Positions 42,946 through 52,018 of a DNA stretch of 64,000 nucleotides are shown here, in pieces (positions within the stretch are counted from its first letter, which is position 1; every line of letters begins with the position of its first letter). The stretch comes from Allobosea sp. CS1GBMeth4 (GTDB lineage: Bacteria; Pseudomonadota; Alphaproteobacteria; Rhizobiales; Beijerinckiaceae). Location: assembly GCF_900185715.1 (NCBI RefSeq), contig NZ_FYAS01000055.1, positions 62,001-126,000 on the forward strand. Direction: 5' to 3'. The position numbers were made by a program, and so were the translations under genes. Under the pieces are notes generated by a model. It ran no database searches. It saw only the letters and a program-made list of their open reading frames with translations, and had not been told where the DNA came from.

Positions 42946-44814
42946 ATGCGTTTCGCGATGGTTCTGGCGGTTGTGTTCGGGGTCGGTGGTCCGTGCCTGG
43001 CACAGCAATCGAGTTTCTCACAGAAGGGCGATTATCGATGGATTGCCTTGGCCAGTCGTCAGGCGGAGGACGAGGCCATCGGCGTCGCCAGGGCCTACCG
43101 CTACCTGCTGCCCACCGTGCGCGTCGTGCAGGCGACGAATGGTTGGTTCGCCATCGTCGCCGGGCCCGAGAGGGTGGCGAATGCAAAGGCCCGTAAGGAA
43201 CAACTGGTTCGGGAGGGCAACGCACCGAGCGATATGCTATTCAGCCGCGGCGACGGCTATGTGCGTGAGGTGTGGGTCCCGACGTCACCCAAGTTCGAGT
43301 TCCAGCTGGAGTATGACGGCAAGCGCCCCCTGTCAGCCCAACTCGGAGAGGCTCGGTTCGTCGTCGCCAGTCGCAAGGTCGATGGAAGCAACATCGCCGG
43401 TGTAACCATCTCGCAGCCCGACCGACAGCCGCTCAAGTTCGAGCTGGACGAGGCGACCGCTTCCTTCCCGAATGCCAAGCTGGTGGCGCTCCGCCTCGAC
43501 CCCGCATCGGACGACCACCAGCTGATGTTCTCGTCCTTCTGGGGCGGTGCGCATTGCTGCACCGTCACGAAGTTCATCGTACCGCAGAGCGGCTCCTGGC
43601 AGGCTGTTTCCGGCAAGACTGCCGATGGGGACGTCGGCTACTCCTTCGAGGATGTCGATGGCGATGGGGTCGCCGAGCTCATCCACAGCGACAACACATT
43701 TCTTTATCGGTACACCTACTATGCAGCCTCGATCGCGCCGACGAGGGTATCGCGGCTGAGCGGTACGAGGGTGGTCGACATTACGCTTGCGCCCTCGTCG
43801 CAACGGTACATGCGACAAAGCCTGTACAAAATGGAGCACTGGGCAGCGAAGAGCCCGGAGATGTGGCGGTCGAACGGCTTCCTGTCGGCATGGGTCGCGA
43901 TCAAAGCCGTCGTCGGCGAGTTCGACGACGCATGGAGCCGGATGCTGCCGCTCTACGATCGCGGCTCCGATTGGCCGCTGACCGAATGTGCCGTCGAGAA
44001 GGTCAAGGACGCGTGCCCACCCGGGCGAGAGATCACGGTGGATTTCCCGACGGCTTTGAGGAAGCATCTGGAAGACGAGCGCTACATCCCGCGGGGATCC
44101 GGCAGCGCGTCTGCCTCGACGGAGGTAGCAGCCCTTCCGAGTCCCTCGGCCGCGGCTCCATCATCCCCTCAGCCGCCGCCGGTGGCGCGGACCTCGTCAG
44201 GGACCGGCTTCTTCGTCGGTAGCTCGGGGCACCTCGTCACGAATGCGCATGTTGTCGAAAGCTGCCTCGACGCAAAGGTCCGCGGGCGGTCTCTTCCGGA
44301 GGCGAGCGCTAGGATCGTCGCCCGCGACCCGATCAACGACTTGGCCCTGCTGGTCTCGGAACGTCGGAGCGAGAAGACGTCCTCGATCCGGATGACCGCG
44401 CGTCTGGGCGAGACCGTCGCCGCCTTTGGCTTCCCGCTCACGCAGGTTCTGGCTACCAGCGGCAACTTCACTCTGGGCAACATCACTGCCTTGGCGGGGA
44501 TCGGCGACGATACCCGTTACATCCAGATCTCAGCGCCGATTCAACCGGGCAATAGCGGCGGGCCATTGCTCGACGAGCAAGGTAACGTGGTCGGCGTCGT
44601 CACCTCGAAGCTGAATGCGCTCAAAACGCTCGTAGCGTCTGGCGATGTGCCTCAAAACGTGAATTTCGCCATCCGAGCTACGGGGTTGATCGCCTTCCTC
44701 CAAAGCAACGGAGTTAGTGTCGATCCCATCCCGAAAGGCGCAAAACTATCGCCTCCGGATCTGGCTGACGAGGCCGGGAGCATAAGCGTCCAGGTAAGCT
44801 GCAACGCTCGCTGA
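42946..44814 (+). CDS. Secreted trypsin-like serine protease with SPOR-like N-terminus
   Basis: A 622-aa protein. Signal peptide to about residue 20; a SPOR-like repeat (WIALASRQAEDEAI ... GWFAIVAGPE) at about 25-95; a unique middle part with a calcium-loop-like DVDGDGVAEL; a Ser/Pro linker near 390-420; then a trypsin-like domain with His in VTNAHVVES, Asp in INDLALLV and Ser in GNSGGPLLD. ATG at 42946 starts the signal peptide; GTG at 42934 is an alternative. It lies 55 bases after hxsA, so it is likely co-transcribed and might process HxsA. Its catalytic domain is paralogous to 22031-23503. Confidence 0.85.
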   Translation: MRFAMVLAVVFGVGGPCLAQQSSFSQKGDYRWIALASRQAEDEAIGVARAYRYLLPTVRVVQATNGWFAIVAGPERVANAKARKEQLVREGNAPSDMLFSRGDGYVREVWVPTSPKFEFQLEYDGKRPLSAQLGEARFVVASRKVDGSNIAGVTISQPDRQPLKFELDEATASFPNAKLVALRLDPASDDHQLMFSSFWGGAHCCTVTKFIVPQSGSWQAVSGKTADGDVGYSFEDVDGDGVAELIHSDNTFLYRYTYYAASIAPTRVSRLSGTRVVDITLAPSSQRYMRQSLYKMEHWAAKSPEMWRSNGFLSAWVAIKAVVGEFDDAWSRMLPLYDRGSDWPLTECAVEKVKDACPPGREITVDFPTALRKHLEDERYIPRGSGSASASTEVAALPSPSAAAPSSPQPPPVARTSSGTGFFVGSSGHLVTNAHVVESCLDAKVRGRSLPEASARIVARDPINDLALLVSERRSEKTSSIRMTARLGETVAAFGFPLTQVLATSGNFTLGNITALAGIGDDTRYIQISAPIQPGNSGGPLLDEQGNVVGVVTSKLNALKTLVASGDVPQNVNFAIRATGLIAFLQSNGVSVDPIPKGAKLSPPDLADEAGSISVQVSCNAR

Positions 44815-44849
44815 AGCCGAGGCCTCGATCGCGGCACGGCGATTTCAGA

Positions 44850-44900
44850 AGGTCTGCTTTCAGGCAAAGGCCCAATGTCCGGAAGTGGCGCATTTCGCCA
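44850..44900 (+). repeat. Degenerate dispersed repeat, copy 3
   Basis: It begins AGGTCTGCTTTCAGGC, passes through CCCAATGTCCGGAAGTGGCGC, and ends in CATTTCGCC. It lies just after the protease stop and closes the hxs gene group on the right, as copy 1 lies to its left. Confidence 0.6.
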
Positions 44901-44976
44901 ATAAAAGCAGAGGGCCCTTCTGGCGCAAGCTTACCCTCAGCTTCTGCAGGCCGCACCGCGACGTGATTTGTCTTGA

Positions 44977-45888
44977 TCACGCCAATTCCAACAACTTGCG
45001 CAATTCGACGCTACCGGGAATGCGGTGGAAGCCCAAAGCCTCGTTGAGGCGTAATGCCGAGATGTTGGTATCAAGGTTCGTCGACCTCATCGTAGGGACC
45101 CCGCAGCGTCGCGCGCTCTCGATCAGACGCGACTTGAGCTCTCGCCCCAGTCCACGCCCGCGCCACCTGCTCACGACGCCAGTGAAGTAACTATAGATCG
45201 CATCCTCCATGCTATGCCCGATCGTCAGGCCGACCAGATTGCCATCCTCCCTCGCGGTGATCACCCAATCCGGACGCGCAGCCGGACCGTCGCGAATAAT
45301 CGAAAGGCACCGCGTGATCGTCCACGGCGGCAAGCCATCCATATCGGGTGCATCGGCTACCAGTGTCTGCAACAGCTGCGCCGCCTCAAGCCAATCAGCA
45401 GTTTGCGCGCCGGTCATGTCGGAAAACGAGACGCCTGTCGGAACCCACTTCCGTCGCTCGAACCCATGCAAATCCAGCAGCCAGTCGCAGTGGAGGGCGT
45501 GATGTCTGAAGCCACGCTCCTGCGCCCATCTTCGGGCTTCTCTCCCTGCCTCCGGCAGTGTGGCGACAAGTCCTAGCAAGCCGGAGGCTTTCATCTCGGC
45601 CTCAAGCAGGGCCAGCATCGCACCACCTCTCCCCTCGCATCGCCAGTGTCGATCGACAATGATGGCGACGCTGAGGTGGTCCTGGGGAACGTAAGGTGAG
45701 TAGGCGATCTGGCCGAAGGCCACCGCGCACTCATTCTCAAATCCAAGCCATCGCAGGCGAAGATCGCTAGTGGGCCATCGGGCCTCCCGCTCCAAAAACT
45801 CAGGAAGCGAAACTGGCATCTGCCGATGCTGATTGGTCAGCCGCCAAGCGTCCTCAGCAAACCCTCTTTCAAAAGGGACCATCTTCAT
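44977..45888 (-). CDS. GNAT family N-acetyltransferase (two-domain)
   Basis: A 303-aa protein with two GNAT-like halves. The second is better preserved, with the acetyl-CoA loop VVSRWRGRGLGRELKSRL near residue 230 and the NxxxxRLNEALGF ending. The first has a weaker RHWRCEGRGGAML. Two ATGs six bases apart (45888, 45882) share one GGAGAAGGG ribosome site. The substrate is unknown. It is in the accessory part, without operon partners. Confidence 0.85.
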   Translation of the reverse strand: MKMVPFERGFAEDAWRLTNQHRQMPVSLPEFLEREARWPTSDLRLRWLGFENECAVAFGQIAYSPYVPQDHLSVAIIVDRHWRCEGRGGAMLALLEAEMKASGLLGLVATLPEAGREARRWAQERGFRHHALHCDWLLDLHGFERRKWVPTGVSFSDMTGAQTADWLEAAQLLQTLVADAPDMDGLPPWTITRCLSIIRDGPAARPDWVITAREDGNLVGLTIGHSMEDAIYSYFTGVVSRWRGRGLGRELKSRLIESARRCGVPTMRSTNLDTNISALRLNEALGFHRIPGSVELRKLLELA

Positions 45889-45995
45889 GGACCCTTCTCC
45901 TCAAATCGCTGATGTTGCCAGCATCCTGATGATTTGGTTGGGAGACGCACATCTCGCCGGCAGCTGCACAACAGATACAGCGCGCTCTGAACCCT

Positions 45996-46496
45996 CTATT
46001 CCGCTGCAGGCGACAGGTGTTCGGCCAGTTTATCAAGCGTCTGATTACCGAACTCGACAGCTCCGAAACCGATTGTCGCATCACGCTGGGCACGCGAAGG
46101 ATGGAGCTGCCGCAGCGTGAGAACCGTCTTGCCGTCCGACTGCTCGTCGAATGCCACAAGCATCCTGAACCGACCCGGGTCATTGTCCCTGTCCGCTCCG
46201 TGCTCGACTTCGATGAACAGGGGTCGGGTGATAGCGAGGAATTTCATCCGGTTGCCGAAGCGAACCCCATTCTCGCCGACCATGTCGAACCGCCAGATCC
46301 CGCCCTCCCGCAGATCGAGCTCGTGGGTCACGATTGTTAGGCCCTTGGGGCCAAACCACAGCGGAAGCTGTGCGGGGTCCGCCCAAGCCTCAAAAACCTT
46401 GTCGCGAGGCGCGTTGATCACCCTGGCCAGAACGATCTCTCGATCGAGCGGCCAAGCGGCCCAGGCAGAACCGGAATGGGGCGTGCCATCAGTCAT
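45996..46496 (-). CDS. SRPBCC (AHSA1-type) protein
   Basis: A 166-aa START-like protein: VLARVINAPRDKVFEAWADP at the start, LPLWFGPKGLTIV, then REGGIWRFDMVGENG. It overlaps the upstream ArsR-type regulator by 8 bases (ATGACTGA), the classic pair in which an ArsR regulator is co-transcribed with an AHSA1 protein. Ligand unknown. Confidence 0.9.
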   Translation of the reverse strand: MTDGTPHSGSAWAAWPLDREIVLARVINAPRDKVFEAWADPAQLPLWFGPKGLTIVTHELDLREGGIWRFDMVGENGVRFGNRMKFLAITRPLFIEVEHGADRDNDPGRFRMLVAFDEQSDGKTVLTLRQLHPSRAQRDATIGFGAVEFGNQTLDKLAEHLSPAAE

Positions 46497-46833
46497 TGTC
46501 GCGATCTTTCTCACTCAGATGGGCAAGATGCGCTTCCAACTGGTCGAGGCGCTCTTCCCATGTTGCGATATGGAGTTGAAGCCAGGTGTCCGCGCTCCTT
46601 AGAGCGCCTGGCGTCAGGTTACAGGTGCGGACACGTCCGGCTTTCGTGGTGGAAACCAACCCGCCCTCCTCAAGCACCCGAATATGCTTCAGGAAGGTCG
46701 GAAGTCCGATTTCGAAGGGCTCTGCCAGTTCGCTCACGGAAGCAGGGCCGTTGGTCAACCGACCGATGATCGCCCTGCGGGTGGGATCCGCGAGCGCGTT
46801 GAAAACCAAGTCCAGAGAGAAAAAGTTTGCCAT
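46489..46833 (-). CDS. ArsR-type winged-helix regulator
   Basis: A 114-aa regulator: VFNALADPTRRAIIGRL, then PASVSELAEPFEIGLPTFLKHIRVLEEGGLV as the HTH and RVRTCNLTPGAL as the wing. No metal-binding CxC is present in helix 3, so it belongs to the non-metal group that accompanies SRPBCC genes. It probably represses its own two-gene operon. Confidence 0.92.
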   Translation of the reverse strand: MANFFSLDLVFNALADPTRRAIIGRLTNGPASVSELAEPFEIGLPTFLKHIRVLEEGGLVSTTKAGRVRTCNLTPGALRSADTWLQLHIATWEERLDQLEAHLAHLSEKDRDND

Positions 46834-47323
46834 ATGGCAAACTAACGCCCCCGCCGACCTGTGTCAATGATAGTTTCCCGCCCGGAACACTATCGCTCGC
46901 CGACATTGCGCCTGTCAGCGGTAAGGACAAGGCTGCCCTGCACTGAATGGAAGCTAAAGTTCGAGGAAGCTCGGTCGCGCTTGGTGCTGATCGAGCCTGA
47001 CAGCCGCTGTGGGTAGGGAAGGGACGCTACCTGTCGGTGACGAAAGTCTGGTTTGAGGCATCGCCCCAATGTCAGCCTGTGGCGCCAGCTCGCCACTGGT
47101 CGAGCAATGTGGCTATCGGAGACCCGGCGTGGAAATCGAGTTCGTGAAGGTGCCAAAGCACCTGATCGGGCGATATGAACTACGCGGATCACGGATCCGC
47201 ACAATATGATGTGATTGCACCAGATCGCACGGCGAATTGGCGCAAATGTTTCCCGCCGCTCTCTATTCTTCATAGCAGAAGCAATAACCCTTCTAGTGAA
47301 CAGAGGGGCGTGGGGAATAATAC
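46834..47323. other. Gap with dispersed repeat copy 4
   Basis: 490 bases without a convincing gene. A repeat copy is at about 47045-47090 (AAGTCTGGTTTGAGGC ... CCCAATGTCAGCCTGTGGCGCC). An imperfect pair CCTGTCAGCGG/CCTGACAGCCGCT lies further left. The right end should contain the promoter of the catabolic locus; GGGGAA lies 8 bases before the deformylase ATG. Confidence 0.5.
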
Positions 47324-47872
47324 ATGCCGGTTCGCGACATAGTAATGTTCGGTGACGAAAGGTTGCGTCACCATGCAATCCCCGTCGACGTCCGAACTTC
47401 CGAATGGAAAAGCGATGCCGACGACCTGGTTGATACGCTCGTCAGCCTGAAAAAGCGCTTTGGCTTTGGCAATGCTCTGGCGGCGCCGCAAATCGGCTCT
47501 CCCTATCGAATGATCGCTTTCGACGGTTCCATGGGCCGATTTATCGCGATCAACCCGCGCATCACCTGGCTATCAGAGGAGATGTTCCCGCTCTGGGACG
47601 ATTGCTTCAGCCTGCCTTCAGTCTGCGCTGCCGTGATGCGTCACAGGGAGATCTCGTTCGAGTGCCTTGATGTTTCCGGACAACTCATCTCCTTTCCGAA
47701 GCTGGAAGGCGCGCAGGCTGAGCTGGTCCAACATGAAGTCGATCACCTCGACGGCGTCTTGATGGTGGACAGGCTCGTGAAGCCCGGCGCGATCATCGCG
47801 CGCGAAATGCTCGACCGTGCAATCCATCCCGCGCTGACCAAGTCCGGCGACGACGATCGGCCGAGCAGATGA
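47324..47872 (+). CDS. Divergent peptide deformylase family protein
   Basis: A 182-aa protein of the deformylase fold. Motif I is GFGNALAAPQ at 47-56 and motif III is QHEVDH at 136-141, with metal ligands His137 and His141 and catalytic Glu138. Motif II, normally EGCLS, reads DDCFS (92-96), keeping the Cys ligand but changing the flanks. It heads an amino acid catabolic locus and overlaps the next gene (ATGA). It may deformylate N-formyl amino acids or peptides rather than nascent proteins. Confidence 0.85.
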   Translation: MPVRDIVMFGDERLRHHAIPVDVRTSEWKSDADDLVDTLVSLKKRFGFGNALAAPQIGSPYRMIAFDGSMGRFIAINPRITWLSEEMFPLWDDCFSLPSVCAAVMRHREISFECLDVSGQLISFPKLEGAQAELVQHEVDHLDGVLMVDRLVKPGAIIAREMLDRAIHPALTKSGDDDRPSR

Positions 47873-49029
47873 TCGAGGAAACCCAGGAGATTCTCGCCCG
47901 GCTTATCGGCTTCAAGACGGTATCGTCGGAGTCGAACCTGCCGCTGATTGAATTCTGCCGGGATCTGTTGAGTGCGCATGGCATAGACAGCGCAATCTAT
48001 CCGTCCGCGGAGGGGGACAAGGCCAGCCTGCACGCTAGGATCGGTCCCGATGTGGCGGGCGGCGTCGTTCTGTCGGGGCACACCGATGTCGTGCCGGCCG
48101 ACGGGCAGCACTGGGCATCGGACCCTTGGGTTCTCACCAAAAGGGAAATGAAGCTCTTCGGGCGCGGCACGTCGGACATGCTCGGCTTCGTGGCGATGGT
48201 GCTGGCGTCGGTTCCGATGTTCTGCGCTGCCGGGCTCCGTCGGCCCGTGCACATCGCCTTGTCCTATGACGAAGAGGTTGGCTGCAAAGGCGGGCGCATC
48301 CTTGCTGATACCTTAAGCAGATCGCTGCCGCCGCCACTGGGCGTCATCGTTGGCGAACCGACGGGCAATGAACTCGTCGAAGGGCACAAGGCCTATATGG
48401 AGCTTGCGGGCCGGGTGAGGGGCCATGCCGTCCACTCGTCGAGGCCCGACCTCGGAGCGAGCGCGCTGACCGCGGCAGCCCGGCTCGTCTGCTGGCTGGA
48501 CGAGTCACAGCGCGCTAACGCTCTCGATCAGGCATCGCAGGATGAGCGCTTCGAGCCTCCATACACCACCCTGCACTGCGGTGTGCTGCAAGCCGGCAGC
48601 TCTCCCACAGCTGTCGCCGACGCGGCCACGCTCTCCGTCGATATCCGGACGATCCCCTCCGAAGACCACGGCACCTATCTGAGGCGGTTGCGGGCGTTTG
48701 CCCAGGAGCTGGAGCAGTGTCCGGTGACGGCTGGCGCCCCGCGCTGCGATATCGATATCGAGGTCGTCACGGATATTCCGGGCCTCTTGCCCGAAGAGAA
48801 CGGCTCGGCGCAGGCCTTTATGCGATCCATCGGCCTGGCCCGCGGCCGAAAGACCTTCTCCGGCGGTACCGAAGCCGGCCTGTTCCAGCAGGCGGGTTGG
48901 TCGACGGTCGTTTGTGGGCCGGGTGAACTGACGCGCGCTCATAAGGCTGACGAATATATCGAGCTTTGCGAACTGGCGGGCTTCGCCGGCATCCTGAACG
49001 GGATCGCCGGCCGCTTGGCGGAGGCGTGA
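47869..49029 (+). CDS. M20 family deacylase (acetylornithine deacetylase-like)
   Basis: A 386-aa zinc-dependent amidohydrolase. Metal ligands lie in VLSGHTDVVP (near 65), in the GTSDM segment and in the SYDEEVGCKGG stretch; a dimerisation domain begins around GHAVHSSRP; the last ligand region is near GGTEAGLFQ. It resembles ArgE, but the operon has no arginine genes, so a broader N-acyl amino acid deacylase role is likely. It is translationally coupled to the deformylase gene. Confidence 0.9.
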   Translation: MIEETQEILARLIGFKTVSSESNLPLIEFCRDLLSAHGIDSAIYPSAEGDKASLHARIGPDVAGGVVLSGHTDVVPADGQHWASDPWVLTKREMKLFGRGTSDMLGFVAMVLASVPMFCAAGLRRPVHIALSYDEEVGCKGGRILADTLSRSLPPPLGVIVGEPTGNELVEGHKAYMELAGRVRGHAVHSSRPDLGASALTAAARLVCWLDESQRANALDQASQDERFEPPYTTLHCGVLQAGSSPTAVADAATLSVDIRTIPSEDHGTYLRRLRAFAQELEQCPVTAGAPRCDIDIEVVTDIPGLLPEENGSAQAFMRSIGLARGRKTFSGGTEAGLFQQAGWSTVVCGPGELTRAHKADEYIELCELAGFAGILNGIAGRLAEA

Positions 49030-49031
49030 GC

Positions 49032-49700
49032 ATGTTGATGTTCCGCGATGTATTCGCCTATTCCGACATGCTTCTGAGCGGCCTGTTGACCAGCATCGTC
49101 CTATGCGGTCTGGCCGGTTTCGCGGGCTTTGCGCTGGCGATCTTCTGCGCGGAGCTAAAACGGACCGTTCCAGGGCCTGCGTCCTGGGCCGTCTCCGCCT
49201 ATGTCGAGACGATCCGCAATACGCCGTTCATCGTGCAGCTCTTCTTCATTTATTTTGGGATGGCGAGCCTGGGTTGGCGGATGTCTCCTCAAGCGGCTGC
49301 GCTCGTCGCGCTGTCGCTGAACGCCGGCGCCTATTTCACCGAGATCATCCGCGGCGGCCTGATGGATGGCAGCCGCGGGATTCGCGAGGCCGCGCTCGCG
49401 CAGGGCATGACACCGCTACAGGTCTATCTGCGCATCGTGCTGCCGCCCGCGCTGGCGAAGGTCGACAAGCCGCTCGTGGGGCAGTTCGTGCTGATCTTCC
49501 TCGGTTCCGCCGTCATCTCGCAGATCTCCGTCGAGGACCTGACGAGTGCCGCCCAGTTCGTCCAGACGCGCACGTTCAGGGCCTTCGAGACCTACATCCT
49601 GGTCACGGCCATGTACGTGTCCGTCGGGCTGTCCTTCTCGCTGGCCTACGGCCGGATCCGGTTGGCGCTGTTTCCTTGGCTGCGGGAGCTGCGCCAATGA
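49032..49700 (+). CDS. Amino acid ABC transporter permease (HisM/GlnP type) 1
   Basis: A 222-aa permease. The N-terminal motif LLSGLLTSIVLCGLAG and YVETIRNTPFIVQLFFIYFG are typical of the polar amino acid (HEQRo) group. The contact loop reads REAALAQGMTPLQVYLRIVLP. ATG at 49032 lies 2 bases after the deacylase stop. It pairs with the next permease. Confidence 0.93.
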   Translation: MLMFRDVFAYSDMLLSGLLTSIVLCGLAGFAGFALAIFCAELKRTVPGPASWAVSAYVETIRNTPFIVQLFFIYFGMASLGWRMSPQAAALVALSLNAGAYFTEIIRGGLMDGSRGIREAALAQGMTPLQVYLRIVLPPALAKVDKPLVGQFVLIFLGSAVISQISVEDLTSAAQFVQTRTFRAFETYILVTAMYVSVGLSFSLAYGRIRLALFPWLRELRQ

Positions 49701-50347
49701 GTCAGTTCACGACATGGGGCATCGTTTCCACCATCATCGGGAAACTGCCCTGGACGCTTTGTCTCTCGCTCATCGCCTTCCTGGGCGGCGCTGTGGTGGC
49801 GTCGCTGCTGACGCTGCTCACGACACTGGGAAGCAGGCTCGCCGATGCTTGCGTTTCGATGGTGATCGCGACGATCCAGAGCATGCCTCTGCTGATGCTG
49901 ATGTTCCTCTGCTTCTTCGGACTACCGCTGCTTCAGGTGAACGTTTCGCCGCTGCTGGCGGCCTCCGTTGCCCTGATCGCCTTCACGGCGGCCTTCCTTA
50001 CCGAGACCTGGCGCGCCGCGCTGAAGGCGGTGCCGAGAGGGCAGTGGGAGGCGGCGATGGCATCCGGGATGAAGCATGGCGACACGCTGCGCGTCATCGT
50101 GCTGCCGCAGGCCGTGAGGATTGCCACGCCGGGGACGGTCGGTTTCCTCGTCCAGGTCGTCAAGGCCACGGCCTTGGCCTCGATCGTCGGCTTCATGGAG
50201 ATCACGCGGGCCGGAACGGTACTCAACAACATCACCTACAGACCGTTCCTCATCTTCGCGATCATCGGCGCGCTCTACATGGCCATCAACCTGCCGATTT
50301 CGCTGCTGGCCCGTCGCCTGGAGCGGCGCTTCACTTTCAACAACTGA
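49697..50347 (+). CDS. Amino acid ABC transporter permease (HisM/GlnP type) 2
   Basis: A 216-aa permease with LPWTLCLSLIAFLGG at the start, IQSMPLLMLMFLCFFG, and the loop WEAAMASGMKHGDTLRVIVLPQAV. It overlaps the first permease by 4 bases (ATGA). Two different permeases, one ATPase and a separate binding protein make a complete polar amino acid importer. Confidence 0.93.
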   Translation: MSQFTTWGIVSTIIGKLPWTLCLSLIAFLGGAVVASLLTLLTTLGSRLADACVSMVIATIQSMPLLMLMFLCFFGLPLLQVNVSPLLAASVALIAFTAAFLTETWRAALKAVPRGQWEAAMASGMKHGDTLRVIVLPQAVRIATPGTVGFLVQVVKATALASIVGFMEITRAGTVLNNITYRPFLIFAIIGALYMAINLPISLLARRLERRFTFNN

Positions 50348-50370
50348 CCCTTCGGCTCGGGAACACACAG

Positions 50371-51114
50371 ATGTCACAGGTTGCGCCCGCGATCGAGTTT
50401 CGCAAGGTCAGCAAATGGTTCGGCGATTTCCGGGTTCTGTCCGAGGTCGATCTGAAGATCGGCAAGGGCGAGAAGGTGGTGGTGTGCGGCCCTTCAGGCT
50501 CCGGCAAGTCGACGCTGGTTCGCTGCATCAATCAGCTGGAGCGTCATCAGCAGGGCGACATTCTGCTGGGCGGGACAACGGTTGCAGGCAATGCGGCGCA
50601 CATCCGCGGCATCAGGCGCCGCGTCGGGATGGTCTTTCAGCAGTTCAATCTCTACCCGCACATGACGGCGCTCGAAAACTGCTGCGTCGCTCAAAGACTG
50701 GTCGCGTGGCGCAGCCGCACCGAAGCCGAGGACGTGGCGCGAGCCTATCTGGAGCGCGTTCGGATCGCCGACAAGGCGGGCAGCTACCCGCACCAACTTT
50801 CCGGAGGGCAGCAGCAGCGGGTCGCGATTGCGCGCGCGTTATGCATGCAGAGTGAGGTCCTTCTCTTCGATGAGCCGACCTCTGCGCTGGACCCCGAAAT
50901 GATCCGCGAGGTTCTCGACGTCATGGTCACGCTCGCTGGAGACGGGCTGACCATGGTCTGCGTGACCCATGAAATGGGCTTCGCCCGGCAGGTGGCGGAC
51001 AAGATCGTGTTCATGGATCACGGCCGCATCGTCGAAGAGGGGGCCCCTTCGGATTTCTTCCGGCAGCAGAAGACGGACAGGGCGCGCGAGTTCCTTGCCC
51101 AGATCCTCCACTGA
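50371..51114 (+). CDS. Amino acid ABC transporter ATP-binding protein (GlnQ type)
   Basis: A 247-aa ATPase with Walker [11 protein letters not shown]-loop VFQQFNLYPHMTALEN, signature [15 protein letters not shown] and Walker B VLLFDEPTSALDPEM. It ends with the GlnQ-style MDHGRIVEEG segment. ATG at 50371, 23 bases after the second permease. Confidence 0.95.
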   Translation: MSQVAPAIEFRKVSKWFGDFRVLSEVDLKIGKGEKVVVCGPSGSGKSTLVRCINQLERHQQGDILLGGTTVAGNAAHIRGIRRRVGMVFQQFNLYPHMTALENCCVAQRLVAWRSRTEAEDVARAYLERVRIADKAGSYPHQLSGGQQQRVAIARALCMQSEVLLFDEPTSALDPEMIREVLDVMVTLAGDGLTMVCVTHEMGFARQVADKIVFMDHGRIVEEGAPSDFFRQQKTDRAREFLAQILH

Positions 51115-51170
51115 ACCACTGCCCGATCTACTAGGTCGAAACGAAACATAACAACGGGAAGGGCAACATC

Positions 51171-51962
51171 ATGTTGAAAAGACTGTCATTGTGCCTGGCG
51201 ATCGTCGCCTCGTTCATCTCAGGCGCCACGATCGCCAGGGCCGCAACGCTCGATGAGATTCTCCGCAAGGGGAAGGTGAGGATCGCGGTTGTCCAGGACC
51301 TCGCGCCATGGGGCTTCCTGAACACGAATCTCGAGCCCGAAGGCTTCGACATCGACGTCGCCCGGCTGCTTGCCAAGGACATGGGCGTCCAACTGGAACT
51401 GGTTCCGACGATTGCCGCCAATCGCATTCCGTTCCTGCAGACCGACAAGGTCGATATCGTCATCGCGGCGCTCGGCGCCAATCCGGATCGCGCGAAGTCG
51501 ATCTGGTTCTCCAGTGCCTATGCGCTGCTGTATTCGGGCGTCTTTGCCGCGAAGAACCAGGCGATCTCGTCCTATGCCGATCTTGCCGGCAAGACGGTCG
51601 GTGTCACGCGCGGCAATACCGAAGACCTGCTGATCAGCTCGCTAGCGCCCGCCGGCGCCAGGATCATGCGCTTCGAGGACAACGCCACGACGATTTCCGC
51701 CTGGATGACGGGGCAGACGCAGGTCCTGGTGAACACGAACACGACCGCGGCCGAGATCGCCAAGAACAATCCCGACAAGACTATCGAGAGCAAGATCACG
51801 ATCGTGAAGTCGCCGCTCTACATGGGTGTCTCCAAGGGCAGCGACGATCTCCTGCGCTGGATCAACATCTTCATTCTCACCAAGAAGCTGAACGGCGACC
51901 TGAACAAGATATCGGAGAAGTGGTTCCGCGAACCGATCCCGAGCGATCTCCCCACGCTGTGA
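51171..51962 (+). CDS. Amino acid ABC transporter substrate-binding protein
   Basis: A 263-aa binding protein with a signal peptide (cleavage near ARAA). Family 3 motifs are present: ILRKGKVRIAVVQDLAPWGF at the start, EGFDIDVARLLAKDMGVQLELVP, and GVTRGNTEDLLI in the hinge. The ligand is not clear. The aspartate that normally binds the alpha-amino group cannot be placed with certainty. Confidence 0.92.
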   Translation: MLKRLSLCLAIVASFISGATIARAATLDEILRKGKVRIAVVQDLAPWGFLNTNLEPEGFDIDVARLLAKDMGVQLELVPTIAANRIPFLQTDKVDIVIAALGANPDRAKSIWFSSAYALLYSGVFAAKNQAISSYADLAGKTVGVTRGNTEDLLISSLAPAGARIMRFEDNATTISAWMTGQTQVLVNTNTTAAEIAKNNPDKTIESKITIVKSPLYMGVSKGSDDLLRWINIFILTKKLNGDLNKISEKWFREPIPSDLPTL

Positions 51963-52018
51963 AACCATGAGCGGAGCCGTCGGCATGGCGGCTGCGCTCC
52001 GTGCTCAGGAAGTGCATC

